A stretch of 64,000 bases of DNA from UBA7803 sp041395905 (GCA_041395905.1 JAWKZP010000008.1:62001-126000); one strand, 5' to 3'; positions 9,605-18,633 are shown, counted from the first letter of the stretch. Notes: generated by a model from the letters alone, not told the origin. Made by a program: numbers and translations.

Positions 9605-10372
9605 TCAGGCCGCCAGAAAGCCACCGTCCACGGGCAGCGCCACGCCCGTGACCCAGGCCGCATCGTCGGACGCGAGATAGAGTACGCCGTGGGCGATGTC
9701 TTCCGGTCGGCCGATGCGCCCTAGCGGGTGCACCGACTCGAATTGTGCCATGAGCGCTGCCGGGTCGGGCGCGTTGTCCAGATACGCGTCGACCATGGGC
9801 GTATGCGTGGCGCCCGGCAGCACCGCGTTGCAGCGGATTGCGTAGCGCTGCTCGGCACAATGCAGAGCTGTCGAACGGGTTACCGCAAGCACCGCCGCCT
9901 TGCTGGCCGAATAGGCCGCGTAAATGCTGCCCGGGCGCGCGCCCAGAGTGGACGCGAGGTTGACGATGGCGCCGCCGCCGCAGGTCCTGATGGCTCGCAC
10001 GCCGTGTTTGCAACCGAGGAACACCCCGTCGGCATTGATGGACATGGTCTGGCGCCAGTGTTCGAGCGTCGCCTCCTCCACGTTTGCGGGTACGCTGATA
10101 CCGGCCGAGTTCACCAGCACATGCAGCGCTCCGAACTCGCGCAGCGCGGTGGCGCAGGCGTTCTGCCAGGACGCCTCGTCGGTGACGTCGAGATGCAGCG
10201 CGCGCGCCGTCGTGCCGATTTCCCCGGCCACCGTCCGCGCCAGCTCGAGGTCGACGTCTCCGAGCAGCACCCGGGCGCCCTCGGCAGCCATCATCCGCGC
10301 CGTCGCCGCGCCGATGCCGCTGGCGCCGCCGCTGATCAGCACGCATCGGCCGCTGAAGCGGGCGGAGCTCAC
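9605..10372 (-). CDS. short-chain dehydrogenase/reductase (SDR)
   Basis: A 255-aa classical SDR: SGGASGIGAATARM for the dinucleotide, GDVDLELAR (Asp for NAD), LVNSAGISVPA at the structural motif (NSAG for NNAG) and AAYSASKAAVLAVTRS at the active site. The C-terminus GVALPVDGGFLAA is typical. The ATG at 10372 overlaps the stop of the upstream SDR gene by four bases, which indicates tight translational coupling. The four neighbouring SDRs differ clearly from one another, so they look like separate pathway steps rather than recent duplicates. Confidence 0.92.
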   Translation of the reverse strand: MSSARFSGRCVLISGGASGIGAATARMMAAEGARVLLGDVDLELARTVAGEIGTTARALHLDVTDEASWQNACATALREFGALHVLVNSAGISVPANVEEATLEHWRQTMSINADGVFLGCKHGVRAIRTCGGGAIVNLASTLGARPGSIYAAYSASKAAVLAVTRSTALHCAEQRYAIRCNAVLPGATHTPMVDAYLDNAPDPAALMAQFESVHPLGRIGRPEDIAHGVLYLASDDAAWVTGVALPVDGGFLAA

Positions 10373-11130
10373 CGCGCGCCCCGACCACCGTCGATGGTCA
10401 TCTCGGAGCCCGTGACCAGACGCGACTCGTCGCTCGCGAGGTAGACGACGGCGCCGGCGATCTCCTCTGGGTCGCCGAGCCGGCCGAGCGGCGTCTCGTC
10501 GGCGAGAAACTGCTTCACGGCGTCATCTGCCCCCATCTGCTCCACCACCATCCGGGTCCAGAACACGCCCGGATGAATCACATTGACCCGGATGCCGCGG
10601 CCCTTGGCCGCGCCGTCGAGCGCTGCCGCCAGGGTCATCTGCGTGACCGCACCCTTGGTGGCGCCATAGGCCGTGCCGCCGGGAAAGCCGCGGATGCCGA
10701 GCAGCGACGAGATGTTGACGATACTGCCGCCGCCGCGCCGGTCCATGGCCGGCATGGCCGTTCTGATGCCGAGAAAGGTGCCCTCGACGTTGACCCGGTA
10801 GATGGCGTCGAAGTCGTCGGCCGTGGTCTGTTCGATGGGTTTGACGAAGAACATGGCGGCGTTGTTCACCAGAACGTCGAGCCCGCCATAGCGCTGCTCG
10901 GCCTCGGCCACGATTTCCGCCCAGCGCGCCTCGTCGGTGATGTCCTGGCGCAGATAAATGCCCTCGCCGCCTGCCGCCACGATCATTCGCGCTGTCTCGG
11001 CCCCGTCCGACTCGCTGCGCCCGGTGGCAACCACGCGGGCACCCTCCTGCGCCATCCGGATCGCCGTGGCTCTGCCGATGCCGATGGTCGCGCCGGTGAC
11101 GATGGCTACCTTGCCGTCCAGTCTGCCCAT
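10369..11130 (-). CDS. short-chain dehydrogenase/reductase (SDR)
   Basis: A 253-aa classical SDR with TGATIGIGRATAIRM, then VVATGRSESDG at the adenine-ribose position (Arg and Ser suggest NADP), VNNAAMFFVKP (NNAA for NNAG), SIVNISSLLG and TAYGATKGAVTQM (Tyr-x3-Lys). The C-terminus SEMTIDGGRGAR closes the fold. It is the second gene of the operon, 15 bp after the first SDR stop and overlapping the next by four bases. If the cofactor reading is right it may work in the reductive direction, unlike its neighbours (inference). Confidence 0.92.
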   Translation of the reverse strand: MGRLDGKVAIVTGATIGIGRATAIRMAQEGARVVATGRSESDGAETARMIVAAGGEGIYLRQDITDEARWAEIVAEAEQRYGGLDVLVNNAAMFFVKPIEQTTADDFDAIYRVNVEGTFLGIRTAMPAMDRRGGGSIVNISSLLGIRGFPGGTAYGATKGAVTQMTLAAALDGAAKGRGIRVNVIHPGVFWTRMVVEQMGADDAVKQFLADETPLGRLGDPEEIAGAVVYLASDESRLVTGSEMTIDGGRGAR

Positions 11131-11145
11131 GGTCGTGCCCGTCTG

Positions 11146-11934
11146 TCAGGCGGCGGTCAGGCCGCCGTCGATGGTGAGAAACGCTCCGGTCATGTAGCTG
11201 GCATCGTCGGATGCCAGAAACAACACGCCATCGGCGATGTCGCGCGGATAGCCCAGGCGACCCAGGGGCGTCATCCTGTCGACGCCGGCCCGGGCAGCCG
11301 ACTCGTCGCTGAAGTTGACCTCGTTCATGGGCGTCCAGATCACCCCGGGATGCACGGAATTCACCCGGATGCCGTCGCGCGCCGCACCGCATTCCAGCGC
11401 CGCCGCACGGGTGAGGTTCTTCACCCCGCCCTTGCTGGCGCAGTACGCGGTGTAGCCCGGGAGCCCCACGTGACCCGCCACCGAAGAGAGGTTGATGATG
11501 CTGCCGCCGGATGGGTCGTTGCGGCGCATGGCGATCACCGCGTGCTTGACGCCGAGATAGGTGCCACGCAGGTTGATGCCGTTCAACCAGCGGAATCGCT
11601 CGAGACTGGTATCCGCAATGCTGGCGGCAAAGGCAACGCCGGCGTTGTTCACCAGCACGTCGAGGCGCCCGGCCCGTTCCAGCACGGTGTCGATCGCCGC
11701 CTGCCACTCAACCTCGCTGGTGACGTCCAGCTCGATAAAATGCGTATCCAGACCGTGCGCCGCAAGCTCCGCCATGCCGGCCCTGCCCGCCGCGACATCC
11801 ACGTCGGCACCGAATACCGTTGCCCCTTCCTCGGCAAGCCGCTCCACGCAGCCGCGGCCGATCCCGCGCGGCGACGCCGCTCCCGTCACGAGCGCGACTT
11901 TGCCAGCGACTCGAGCACCCGTCGCGCCGGCCAT
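11146..11934 (-). CDS. short-chain dehydrogenase/reductase (SDR), first gene of operon
   Basis: A 262-aa SDR. The glycine motif has an insertion, TGAASPRGIGRG, as in some cyclopentanol- and alcohol-dehydrogenase-like SDRs; FGADVDVAAGR gives an Asp for NAD. NNAG is present, as are SIINLSSVAGHVG and the active site TAYCASKGGVKNL. It is the promoter-proximal gene of the four-SDR operon; a sigma-70-like promoter overlapped by an operator lies at 11961-11997. It is divergent from the MDR/P450 genes. Confidence 0.92.
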   Translation of the reverse strand: MAGATGARVAGKVALVTGAASPRGIGRGCVERLAEEGATVFGADVDVAAGRAGMAELAAHGLDTHFIELDVTSEVEWQAAIDTVLERAGRLDVLVNNAGVAFAASIADTSLERFRWLNGINLRGTYLGVKHAVIAMRRNDPSGGSIINLSSVAGHVGLPGYTAYCASKGGVKNLTRAAALECGAARDGIRVNSVHPGVIWTPMNEVNFSDESAARAGVDRMTPLGRLGYPRDIADGVLFLASDDASYMTGAFLTIDGGLTAA

Positions 11935-11960
11935 AGTGTTCTCCCCCGTAGCTGCGAGCG

Positions 11961-11997
11961 AGCATAGGTAGGCGAAAATAGTCAGTCAAGACGGTTT
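11961..11997 (-). promoter_or_regulatory. promoter of the SDR operon with overlapping operator
   Basis: Read leftward there is a -35 TTGACT (11989-11984), a 17-bp spacer and a -10 TATGCT (11966-11961), 27 bp before the SDR start. A 22-bp site (11976-11997) fitting AAAC-N-GTC-N6-GAC-N-GTTT at 13 of 14 positions covers the -35 box and part of the spacer, a layout expected for repression. The same 162-bp gap (11935-12096) must also hold the rightward promoter of the MDR/P450 genes, for which I see no convincing -35. Confidence 0.65.
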
Positions 11998-12096
11998 TTT
12001 TTCGTCGAGCCGCCACGCATACTTTTTCCTGGGAACGCACGCAGCGGCATGCCCCCGCCTGAAGCGACGGGCGCGCAAGCCGGGGGAGACAGCGCG

Positions 12097-13116
12097 ATGG
12101 CCAAGGCAACCCATGAAGTCAACCGGCAGTTTCTGCTGGCCGCCCGGCCGAAGGGCATGGTGCGCGAGAGCGACTTCGAATACCGCGAGGTGGCCATACC
12201 CGACATAGGCGACGGCGAGGCGCTGGTGCGCACCGACTACATCTCTCTCGACCCGTCCATGCGCGGGCAGATGGAGAACCGCGCCGACTACGTGGCCCCT
12301 CTGCAGATCGGTGACGTGATGCGTGCCGGCGGCGTGGGCCATGTGGTCGCGTCCCGCAACCCGGCCTACCCCGAAGGCGCCCTGGTTGGCGGCACCTTCG
12401 GCATGCAGGATTTCGTAGTTTCCAACGGCGCCAACGTGCCGTTGCGGGTGTTCGCCGACACGCTCGATCCCAAGCTCGCGCTCGGCGTGCTGGGCCTGAC
12501 CGGCATGACTGCGTATTTCGGCCTGCTCGACATCGGGCAGCCGCGCTCAGGCGACACTCTGGTTGTGAGCGGCGCTGCCGGCGCCACCGGCAGCGTTGCC
12601 GGCCAGATCGGCCGCATCAAGGGCTGCCGCGTGATCGGCATGGCCGGCAGCGACGAAAAGTGCCGCTGGCTCGAAGGCAAGCTCGGCTTCGACGCCGCGA
12701 TCAACTACAAGACCGAAGACGTGGGCGCTGCCCTGGACCGCCTCTGCCCCGACGGCATCGACATCTACTTCGACAACGTGGGTGGCGAGATCCTGGACCT
12801 GTGCCTGGAGCGTATCGCCACCAACGCACGGGTAGTCCTGTGCGGCGGGATCTCCCGCTACAACGCGACCGGGCCCATTCCGGGGCCCCGGAACTACTTC
12901 AACCTGGTGTTCCGGCGGGCGCGCATGGAAGGGTTCATCGTGCTCGACTACGCATCGCGCTTCGACGCGGCAGCGGCGGAAATGCGCGCCTGGATCGATG
13001 CGGGGCAGTTGCAGCAGGAGGTCACCGTGATCGAGGGCTTTCACGAGCTTCCACGGGCGCTCATCCGCCTGTTCGAAGGATTCAACACCGGCAAGCTCAT
13101 GGTCAAGACACACTGA
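12097..13116 (+). CDS. MDR-family NADP-dependent oxidoreductase (zinc-free)
   Basis: A 339-aa medium-chain reductase of the leukotriene-B4-dehydrogenase/curcumin-reductase type. It lacks zinc ligands and shows DYISLDPSMRGQM, FGLLDIGQPRSGDTLVVSGA, then AAGATGSVAGQIG (AAGAxGxxxGQ cofactor motif) and DIYFDNVGGEILD. These reduce the C=C bond of enones or oxidise allylic alcohols with NADPH. The ATG at 12097 follows GGGGGAG; an upstream in-frame start at 12049 would lie close to the operator. It is the first gene of a pair with the P450, 41 bp upstream. Confidence 0.9.
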   Translation: MAKATHEVNRQFLLAARPKGMVRESDFEYREVAIPDIGDGEALVRTDYISLDPSMRGQMENRADYVAPLQIGDVMRAGGVGHVVASRNPAYPEGALVGGTFGMQDFVVSNGANVPLRVFADTLDPKLALGVLGLTGMTAYFGLLDIGQPRSGDTLVVSGAAGATGSVAGQIGRIKGCRVIGMAGSDEKCRWLEGKLGFDAAINYKTEDVGAALDRLCPDGIDIYFDNVGGEILDLCLERIATNARVVLCGGISRYNATGPIPGPRNYFNLVFRRARMEGFIVLDYASRFDAAAAEMRAWIDAGQLQQEVTVIEGFHELPRALIRLFEGFNTGKLMVKTH

Positions 13117-13157
13117 CACAGAGCCGCAGACGACCACAGGAGGACGGGGAGACCACC

Positions 13158-14414
13158 ATGCCCGAAGCCGACATTCTGACGAGACCCCTGGATCAGACCA
13201 CGCCGCTCAGCCCCGAGGCGCTGGCCTGTCCGCACGCCTACAACGAACGGCTGCGCCGCGAGGCGCCCGTGTACCGCTGCCCGCACACGGGAATCGTGTT
13301 CGTGTCGGACTACGAGACCATCTGCCGCGTCGCCAAGGATCACGAAACCTTCTCGAACCGCTTCGGTCAGGCCATGCGCAGCGAAGGCGAGGTGGATCCG
13401 CGTCTGGCCGAGGTGCAGGCGCAGGGTTACCCGCCCGTCGACACCATGCTGACCCAGGACCCGCCGCTGCACCGCCGCTACCGGGGGCTGGTCAACCAGG
13501 CATTTACGACCCGACGGGTCGCCATGCTGGAGCCCTACATCGAACGTCTGTGCCACGAGCTTATCGACGGCTTTACCGCGCAGGGCGAGTGCGAGTTCGT
13601 CGAGGCCTTCGCAGAGCGCGTACCGATGACCGTGATCGCCGACCAGCTCGGCGTGCCGCTGTCCGACTACGACCTGTTCAAGCGCTGGTCCGACGCCTTC
13701 GTAGCGCAGCTGTCGCGCATGGCCTCGCCCGACGAAGAGCTGGCGGCGGTCCGGCTGATCGTCGACTTTCAGCACTACTTCGCCGCCAAGATCGAGGAGC
13801 GGCGTCGGGAGCGCAAGGACGACATCATCTCGGACATCGTGCACGCCCGATTCGAGAACGAACGTCCGCTCGACGTGCCGGAGATGCTCTCGATCCTGCA
13901 GCAGCTGCTGGTGGCTGGCAACGAGACCACGACGCACTGCATCGCCGAAGGCGTGCTGCTGCTGATCGAGAATCCGGATCAGCACCAGAAGCTCAAGGAG
14001 CATCCGGAGCTGATCGGCAACTTCACCGAGGAGGTGCTGCGTCTGGCGACACCCACCGCCAACATGTGGCGGGTGGCCACGAAGGACACCGAAATCAACG
14101 GCGTGCCGGTGCCCAGGGGCGGGATGGTGCAGCTGCGATTTTCATCCGGCGACCGCGACGAGAAGGTGTTCGCACAGCCTCACCAGCTCGATGTCGAACG
14201 CAGCAACGCCGACCGCAACATCGCGTTCGGTCACGGCGTGCACATGTGCATCGGCGCCAATCTGGCCCGCAAGGAGCTGAACGTGGCGTTCCGGGTGCTG
14301 CTCGAGCGCTTAGACGACCTGGAGCTCGCATGCGCGCCGGAAGCGCTGGTGTACGCGCCCAACGCGCTGCTGCGCGGGGTCTCCCGGCTGCCGATCCGGT
14401 TTCGCGCGCGCTAG
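13158..14414 (+). CDS. cytochrome P450, bacterial soluble class
   Basis: A 418-aa soluble P450. Visible are the I-helix oxygen motif LVAGNETTTH, the K-helix EEVLR (ExxR) and the heme loop FGHGVHMCIGANLAR with the thiolate ligand Cys364. The sequence has no membrane anchor, as usual for bacterial class I enzymes fed by ferredoxin and ferredoxin reductase; neither partner gene is adjacent. The ATG at 13158 follows GGAGGACGGGG. Together with the MDR enzyme it faces the SDR operon across a shared operator, so it probably belongs to the same pathway. Its stop shares a CTAG palindrome with the convergent ThuA gene. Confidence 0.95.
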   Translation: MPEADILTRPLDQTTPLSPEALACPHAYNERLRREAPVYRCPHTGIVFVSDYETICRVAKDHETFSNRFGQAMRSEGEVDPRLAEVQAQGYPPVDTMLTQDPPLHRRYRGLVNQAFTTRRVAMLEPYIERLCHELIDGFTAQGECEFVEAFAERVPMTVIADQLGVPLSDYDLFKRWSDAFVAQLSRMASPDEELAAVRLIVDFQHYFAAKIEERRRERKDDIISDIVHARFENERPLDVPEMLSILQQLLVAGNETTTHCIAEGVLLLIENPDQHQKLKEHPELIGNFTEEVLRLATPTANMWRVATKDTEINGVPVPRGGMVQLRFSSGDRDEKVFAQPHQLDVERSNADRNIAFGHGVHMCIGANLARKELNVAFRVLLERLDDLELACAPEALVYAPNALLRGVSRLPIRFRAR

Positions 14415-15223
14415 GCCTCCACGGCGCGCCCGCCGCCGCGCGCCGCGCCGGCCCAGAAGATGGCGTTGCGCACAAGCAGCTGGAACTCGGGACAGGCCCA
14501 GGCCACCGGATCGTCGCCGCACTGCAGGTAGACGATTCGGCTCGCGCCGTGAGTCCTGGTCCAGCCGATCAGGTTGCTCCCTGGCACGTGCTCCCAGCCC
14601 TCGTTGCTGAACATCTTCTGCTCGCGCACCACCTTGGCCGCCGAGTAGAAGTTGTCCCGCTCGAAGACGTAGTCGCTGGCCAGCAGCGGTTCCACGGAAT
14701 CGTCGAATACCTCGTAGAGGTACAACTCGTCAGTGATGCTGAAGCGCTCTGGCAGCCCCGCCGTCACCGGATGGTCACGCAGCACGCGCACGTTGTGGGT
14801 CACCCCATGGCGATAGCCGGAATCCTGGCGCGGCGTGCCGCGCAGCGTCGCCGGCAGGTACAGAAACCGTCCGCCCACGATCTCCGCATAACCCTCCCAC
14901 GCCGGCCATCCGGCGATGGCGTGGTGCAGAAACACGAAGCCGTGCCCGGCCTCGAGCAGTGCCTCGAAGCGCCGCCGGTAGTCCTCGTCGGGCGCGACAA
15001 AATCGGGCGCGCGGTGCGGGTGAAAACGGATGCCGGGCATGTCGTAGAGCACGAAGGCATCGAAGCGTCGGGCCTCGTCGACGTTGAACAGCGCCTGCGC
15101 CGCCGGCTGCTCGACGTGGGTCCAGCCCACCCCCGGCAGCTCGTCGAACAGCCGGAAGAACGGCTCGCGCTCGAACGGATGCCCCTTGGTGACCAGCAGG
15201 ATCTCCATGTGATCATCGGACAT
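14411..15223 (-). CDS. ThuA-domain protein (GATase1-like), second copy
   Basis: A 270-aa ThuA-family protein. It shows MEILLVTKGHPFEREPFFRL, AFVLYDMPGIRFH, FVFLHHAIAGWPAWEGYAEI, then RFSITDELYLYEVF and IVYLQCGDDPVAW. The segment TDELYLYEV matches DDELYLSRI of the copy at 5511-6260, so they are paralogues, though overall similarity is low. The ATG at 15223 follows CTGAGGAGAC. It is convergent with the P450 gene, whose stop codon it overlaps, and divergent from the TetR gene at 15310. The 86-bp gap to that TetR may hold both promoters. Catalytic role unknown. Confidence 0.85.
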   Translation of the reverse strand: MSDDHMEILLVTKGHPFEREPFFRLFDELPGVGWTHVEQPAAQALFNVDEARRFDAFVLYDMPGIRFHPHRAPDFVAPDEDYRRRFEALLEAGHGFVFLHHAIAGWPAWEGYAEIVGGRFLYLPATLRGTPRQDSGYRHGVTHNVRVLRDHPVTAGLPERFSITDELYLYEVFDDSVEPLLASDYVFERDNFYSAAKVVREQKMFSNEGWEHVPGSNLIGWTRTHGASRIVYLQCGDDPVAWACPEFQLLVRNAIFWAGAARGGGRAVEA

Positions 15224-15309
15224 GCGCGTCTCCTCAGGGATTTTACGGGCTTGCCGGTCTGCGAGCCGGCGCCGTACCATCGCCGAACATAGCACAGGCA
15301 CGTTCAATC

Positions 15310-15978
15310 ATGGCATCGACGTCCAGCGCCGCGAGAGCCGGCGACGAAAAGACCTGGCAGCAGACCAAGAGCGAGCTCACCCGCAAGGCGATCCTGGACG
15401 CCGCGGTGGACTGCTTCTACGAGCTCGGCTACGCCAGCACCACCACCGAGAACATCGCCCGGAAGGCCGGCGTTTCGCGCGGCGCGATGCTGCACCACTT
15501 TCCGACCCGATTCGATCTGATCCGCGCCGCGGTGCAGCATCTCAATCAGATCCGGCTGGCCATGTTCTCGGAGGAAGAGCAGCGCGTGCAGGAAGGCGCG
15601 GAGCACAGCCGCATCGAGGAAGGCATCGACGCCTACTGGCAGCAGCTCAACACGCCCGCGTTCGTGGTGTTTCAGGAGCTGAAGGTGGCCGCGCGCACGG
15701 ATCCGGAGCTGGCCAAGGTGCTGGCGCCGGCACTCAAGGAATTCGATGAGGCCTGGTACGAGGCGGTGAAGCAGATCTTCCCGGACCTGGCGCTGTCGGA
15801 GGCGTTCGCGCGCACCAACTATCTGACCCTGTACCTGCTCGAGGGCATGGCCTCGGCCAAGATTCTCGGCGGACCGAAGGTGCCGGAAAAGAAGATGCTC
15901 GCCTGGCTCAAGCGCGAGCTGCGCCGCAGCTATCAGGACGTGCTCACCACGGTGAAGCGTTCCGGCGGACAATCCTGA
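15310..15978 (+). CDS. TetR-family transcriptional regulator
   Basis: A 222-aa repressor-type regulator. The N-terminal helix-turn-helix is clear: RKAILDAAVDCFYELGYAST, then ENIARKAGVSRGAMLHHFPT and RFDLIRAA. The C-terminal ligand domain is divergent, as usual. It lies at the centre of the catabolic cluster, between two groups of genes that share the palindromic site AAAC-N-GTC-N6-GAC-N-GTTT, so it is the best candidate to bind that site (inference). I find no such site at its own promoter, so it may not be autoregulated. Confidence 0.9.
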   Translation: MASTSSAARAGDEKTWQQTKSELTRKAILDAAVDCFYELGYASTTTENIARKAGVSRGAMLHHFPTRFDLIRAAVQHLNQIRLAMFSEEEQRVQEGAEHSRIEEGIDAYWQQLNTPAFVVFQELKVAARTDPELAKVLAPALKEFDEAWYEAVKQIFPDLALSEAFARTNYLTLYLLEGMASAKILGGPKVPEKKMLAWLKRELRRSYQDVLTTVKRSGGQS

Positions 15979-16017
15979 GCCACAGCCGGCATACGAACGA
16001 GCGGTCTCTCCCACACG

Positions 16018-16048
16018 AACAGGCCGGCGTTTGCCGGCCTGTTGCGTT
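16018..16048 (+). terminator. hairpin between convergent TetR and TonB receptor genes
   Basis: A perfect 11-bp inverted repeat AACAGGCCGGC-GTTT-GCCGGCCTGTT lies between the TetR stop and the TonB receptor stop. There is only a short TTT after it, so it may be a weak or bidirectional terminator. Confidence 0.5.
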
Positions 16049-16065
16049 TCGCGACACCGGGGCCT

Positions 16066-18468
16066 TCAATGGCTCCAGCGGATTTCCGCAGCAATGGTCT
16101 TCGGCGCCGCCCAGCCCTGGAAGCCGCCGGTATCGCCAAGCGGCAGCAGGAACTCCAGATACTCCTCGTCGGTGAGGTTCTTGCCGAACACGCTCAGCGT
16201 GAGGATGTCACCTTCCCGCAGCGTCCACTCCAGCGCGACCCGGGCATCCAGCTTGGTCTGGCCGTCTTCGCTGTAGTTGCCCGCGGGGCCCGCGAGCGTG
16301 CTGCTGATGATGTTCACGTCGTCCCAACCCTTGAGCGTTGCGCTGGCGGTCAGCCGCAGGTTGCCGAACTGACGGTCGTAGACGCCGGTCAGCGCCCAGT
16401 TCCAGTCCGGCGAGCGTGCCAGATCGTTCGCGGGGATCGTCACCAGGGTGCCCGGCGTGCCGGCCGTGCCAAGCGGTCCCGTCGGAACGCGGCCGCCGTC
16501 TTCCTGGTAGGACTTGCGCTCGGCATCGAGCAGACCGCCTGAGAAGATCACCGAGAACGAATCGGTCAGCGCTGCGATGCCTTCCAGCTCCAGACCCTTG
16601 ATCTCGGTATCGCCGGCGTTGTTGACCACGGTGTTGGTACCGGGCGCCTGGAACGGATCCTGGATCACCACGTTGAGCTGCTGGTTCTTCATGTCGGTAT
16701 AGAATGCCGACAGGTTAAGGCGCAGGCGCCGATCCCACAGATCGTTCTTCCAGCCGATTTCGTAGGATTTCACTTCCTCCGGATCGTAGGTCAGCTGACT
16801 GACGTTGTTCGCCCGGATGCTGTAGCCGCCGCTGCGGAACCCTTCGGCATAGCTCAGGTACAGGGTGCTGTCCTCAGCGATGAACCAGCTGCCCGACAGA
16901 TTCAGGATCACGTCGTCCCAGCTGTCGCTGTCCTTGACGGGAAATCCCGCCGGCGTCGGCGCGCCGCCGGGTGCCGAAACGAAATTGTTCTGCAGCGTTT
17001 TCTGCTCGTCGATGTAGCGCGCGCCGGCGCTCACCTCGTACGCCTCGCTCGGGCGCCAGGTGATCGAGCCGAATACGGCTTTGGACTCCGTGTCCTCGGA
17101 GCCGTTCTGCGTCGAGATCCCCGCCAGCAGCGGCCCGAACTTGCCGGTAGGATCCGGCGCATAGGGCGTCTGACAGTAGGCGTCACCCAGCACGGGATGG
17201 GGGAACAGGAAGCCGGGCACGATCCCCGTGCCGTCCAGGGCCCCGAACTGGGCGCAGGTGATGGGCAGCGGGTTCTGCAGCTGAGCGATGGCGTTGGTGT
17301 ACTGATCGAGCTCGATCTTGGTATCCCAGTAAAACAGGCCCACGGTGTAGCTCAGGCTCCGGTCGAACTCACCCGACAGCCGCAGCTCCTGAGAGAACTG
17401 TTCGTAATTCTGGTCGCGCAGCGTGTGCAGCTGTGCCAGCGGCGTCGGCGCCAGCGGCGGGGTCACGTCGAAGTCCACCGCTGCATAGGTCGAGCTGTCG
17501 AAGTCCTGCTCGACGTTGTCCTTGCCGTCGATCCATGCCGTGGTCGAATAGAGCGTTGCCGAGCCGATGTTCCACTCGAGGTTGACGCCCAGCATGTCCT
17601 GCTCGTAGTCGGTCTGCGCGTCCCAGTCGTTCTCGCTCTTGAACGGATCGTTGCCGTTGTAGCGCGGATCCATGGCGACGCTGTCGCTCTGATCGTCCAG
17701 GCGGTCGTAGGTGATCTTGACCAGGAAATCGTCGGTGGCCTGCCACTTCAGCGCCGCGGTGTAGGCGGTGTAATCGATCGCCCCGGCATCTCCGCCCAGC
17801 GTGATGTTGTCGTAATAGCCGTCACGCTCCTTCGTGATCACGCCGAGCTTCAGAGCCATGGCGTCGTCGATCAGCGGTATGTTGACCCGCGCCTTGAGCT
17901 GACGCTCGTCGTAGTCTCCGGCCTGGGCGGACGCCACCCATCCGAACTCGTTGTACTGCGGCTCCACGCGCCGCACGACGATGGTGCCGCCGGTAGTGTT
18001 CTTGCCGTACAGCACCCCCTGCGGTCCCCGGTTGATCTCCACCTGAGCCACGTCGAAGGTATCGATCAACTGTCCGGTGTTGGTACCCAGATAGATGTTG
18101 TCGATGATCACGCCCACGGCGGGCGGCTGGTTCTTCTCGACGTCCTGGTAGCCCTGGCCGCGGATGAAGATCGCCCCCATGTTGGGACCTGCCGTCTGCT
18201 CGCCGATGTAGACGTTGGGCGTGAGCCCCTCGAAGTCCCTCAGCGTACGCGGCTGAATGCGGTCGACGTCGTTCTGGTTGAACGCAGTCACCGAAACCGG
18301 CACGTCCTGCTGGGATTCCTCGGCACGCCGCGAGGTCACCACGATCTCTTCAATGACACCGCTGCGGTCGCGTTCTGCGGCAACCGCTAGGGGTGCCGCG
18401 CCCGCCATAGCCGCCGCGGCAAGCGCCGCGCACACGGTCGCCCGACCATACGATCCGAATATCTGCAT
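16066..18468 (-). CDS. TonB-dependent outer-membrane receptor
   Basis: An 800-aa receptor with a signal peptide (CAALAAAAMAGAAPLAVAAE), a TonB box-like segment VIEEIVVTSRR, the plug domain (DVPVSVTAFNQNDVDRIQPR, INRGPQGVLYGKNTTGG) and a long 22-strand barrel ending AAEIRWSH. It belongs to the broad FecA/IroN-like group common in bacteria that take up steroids, terpenoids or aromatic compounds; the ligand cannot be read from sequence. The ATG at 18468 was chosen because the signal peptide begins there. A good promoter and two operator-like sites lie upstream, shared with the E1-AcoX-E2 operon. Confidence 0.93.
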   Translation of the reverse strand: MQIFGSYGRATVCAALAAAAMAGAAPLAVAAERDRSGVIEEIVVTSRRAEESQQDVPVSVTAFNQNDVDRIQPRTLRDFEGLTPNVYIGEQTAGPNMGAIFIRGQGYQDVEKNQPPAVGVIIDNIYLGTNTGQLIDTFDVAQVEINRGPQGVLYGKNTTGGTIVVRRVEPQYNEFGWVASAQAGDYDERQLKARVNIPLIDDAMALKLGVITKERDGYYDNITLGGDAGAIDYTAYTAALKWQATDDFLVKITYDRLDDQSDSVAMDPRYNGNDPFKSENDWDAQTDYEQDMLGVNLEWNIGSATLYSTTAWIDGKDNVEQDFDSSTYAAVDFDVTPPLAPTPLAQLHTLRDQNYEQFSQELRLSGEFDRSLSYTVGLFYWDTKIELDQYTNAIAQLQNPLPITCAQFGALDGTGIVPGFLFPHPVLGDAYCQTPYAPDPTGKFGPLLAGISTQNGSEDTESKAVFGSITWRPSEAYEVSAGARYIDEQKTLQNNFVSAPGGAPTPAGFPVKDSDSWDDVILNLSGSWFIAEDSTLYLSYAEGFRSGGYSIRANNVSQLTYDPEEVKSYEIGWKNDLWDRRLRLNLSAFYTDMKNQQLNVVIQDPFQAPGTNTVVNNAGDTEIKGLELEGIAALTDSFSVIFSGGLLDAERKSYQEDGGRVPTGPLGTAGTPGTLVTIPANDLARSPDWNWALTGVYDRQFGNLRLTASATLKGWDDVNIISSTLAGPAGNYSEDGQTKLDARVALEWTLREGDILTLSVFGKNLTDEEYLEFLLPLGDTGGFQGWAAPKTIAAEIRWSH

Positions 18469-18560
18469 AGCTGCTCTCCCCTGGGTGTCTCTCCACACCC
18501 GACCCTGTCTCCTTTGCGGCGCCTGCTGCGGCTGGGCGCGTCTCCCGAACGCGAGCCGAA

Positions 18561-18607
18561 AAACAAGCACCGCAGACTGTTTTAGAGGAAGCCATCAGCA
18601 GAGTCAA
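18561..18607 (-). promoter_or_regulatory. promoter of the TonB receptor with overlapping operator-like site
   Basis: Read leftward: -35 TTGACT (18607-18602), 17-bp spacer, -10 TAAAAC (18584-18579). A 22-bp site at 18561-18582 fits AAAC-N-GTC-N6-GAC-N-GTTT at 12 of 14 positions (one half perfect, the other AGC for GTC) and covers the -10 box and start region. It would block transcription when bound. Confidence 0.55.
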
Positions 18608-18633
18608 TGCCGCCGCCGGCCGTGACCGACAAT

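Noticed and set aside
12660..13157. upstream extension of the P450 frame
   Set aside because: The extension overlaps the MDR gene in another frame and reads as Arg-rich shadow; the ATG at 13158 has a good ribosome site and normal P450 length.
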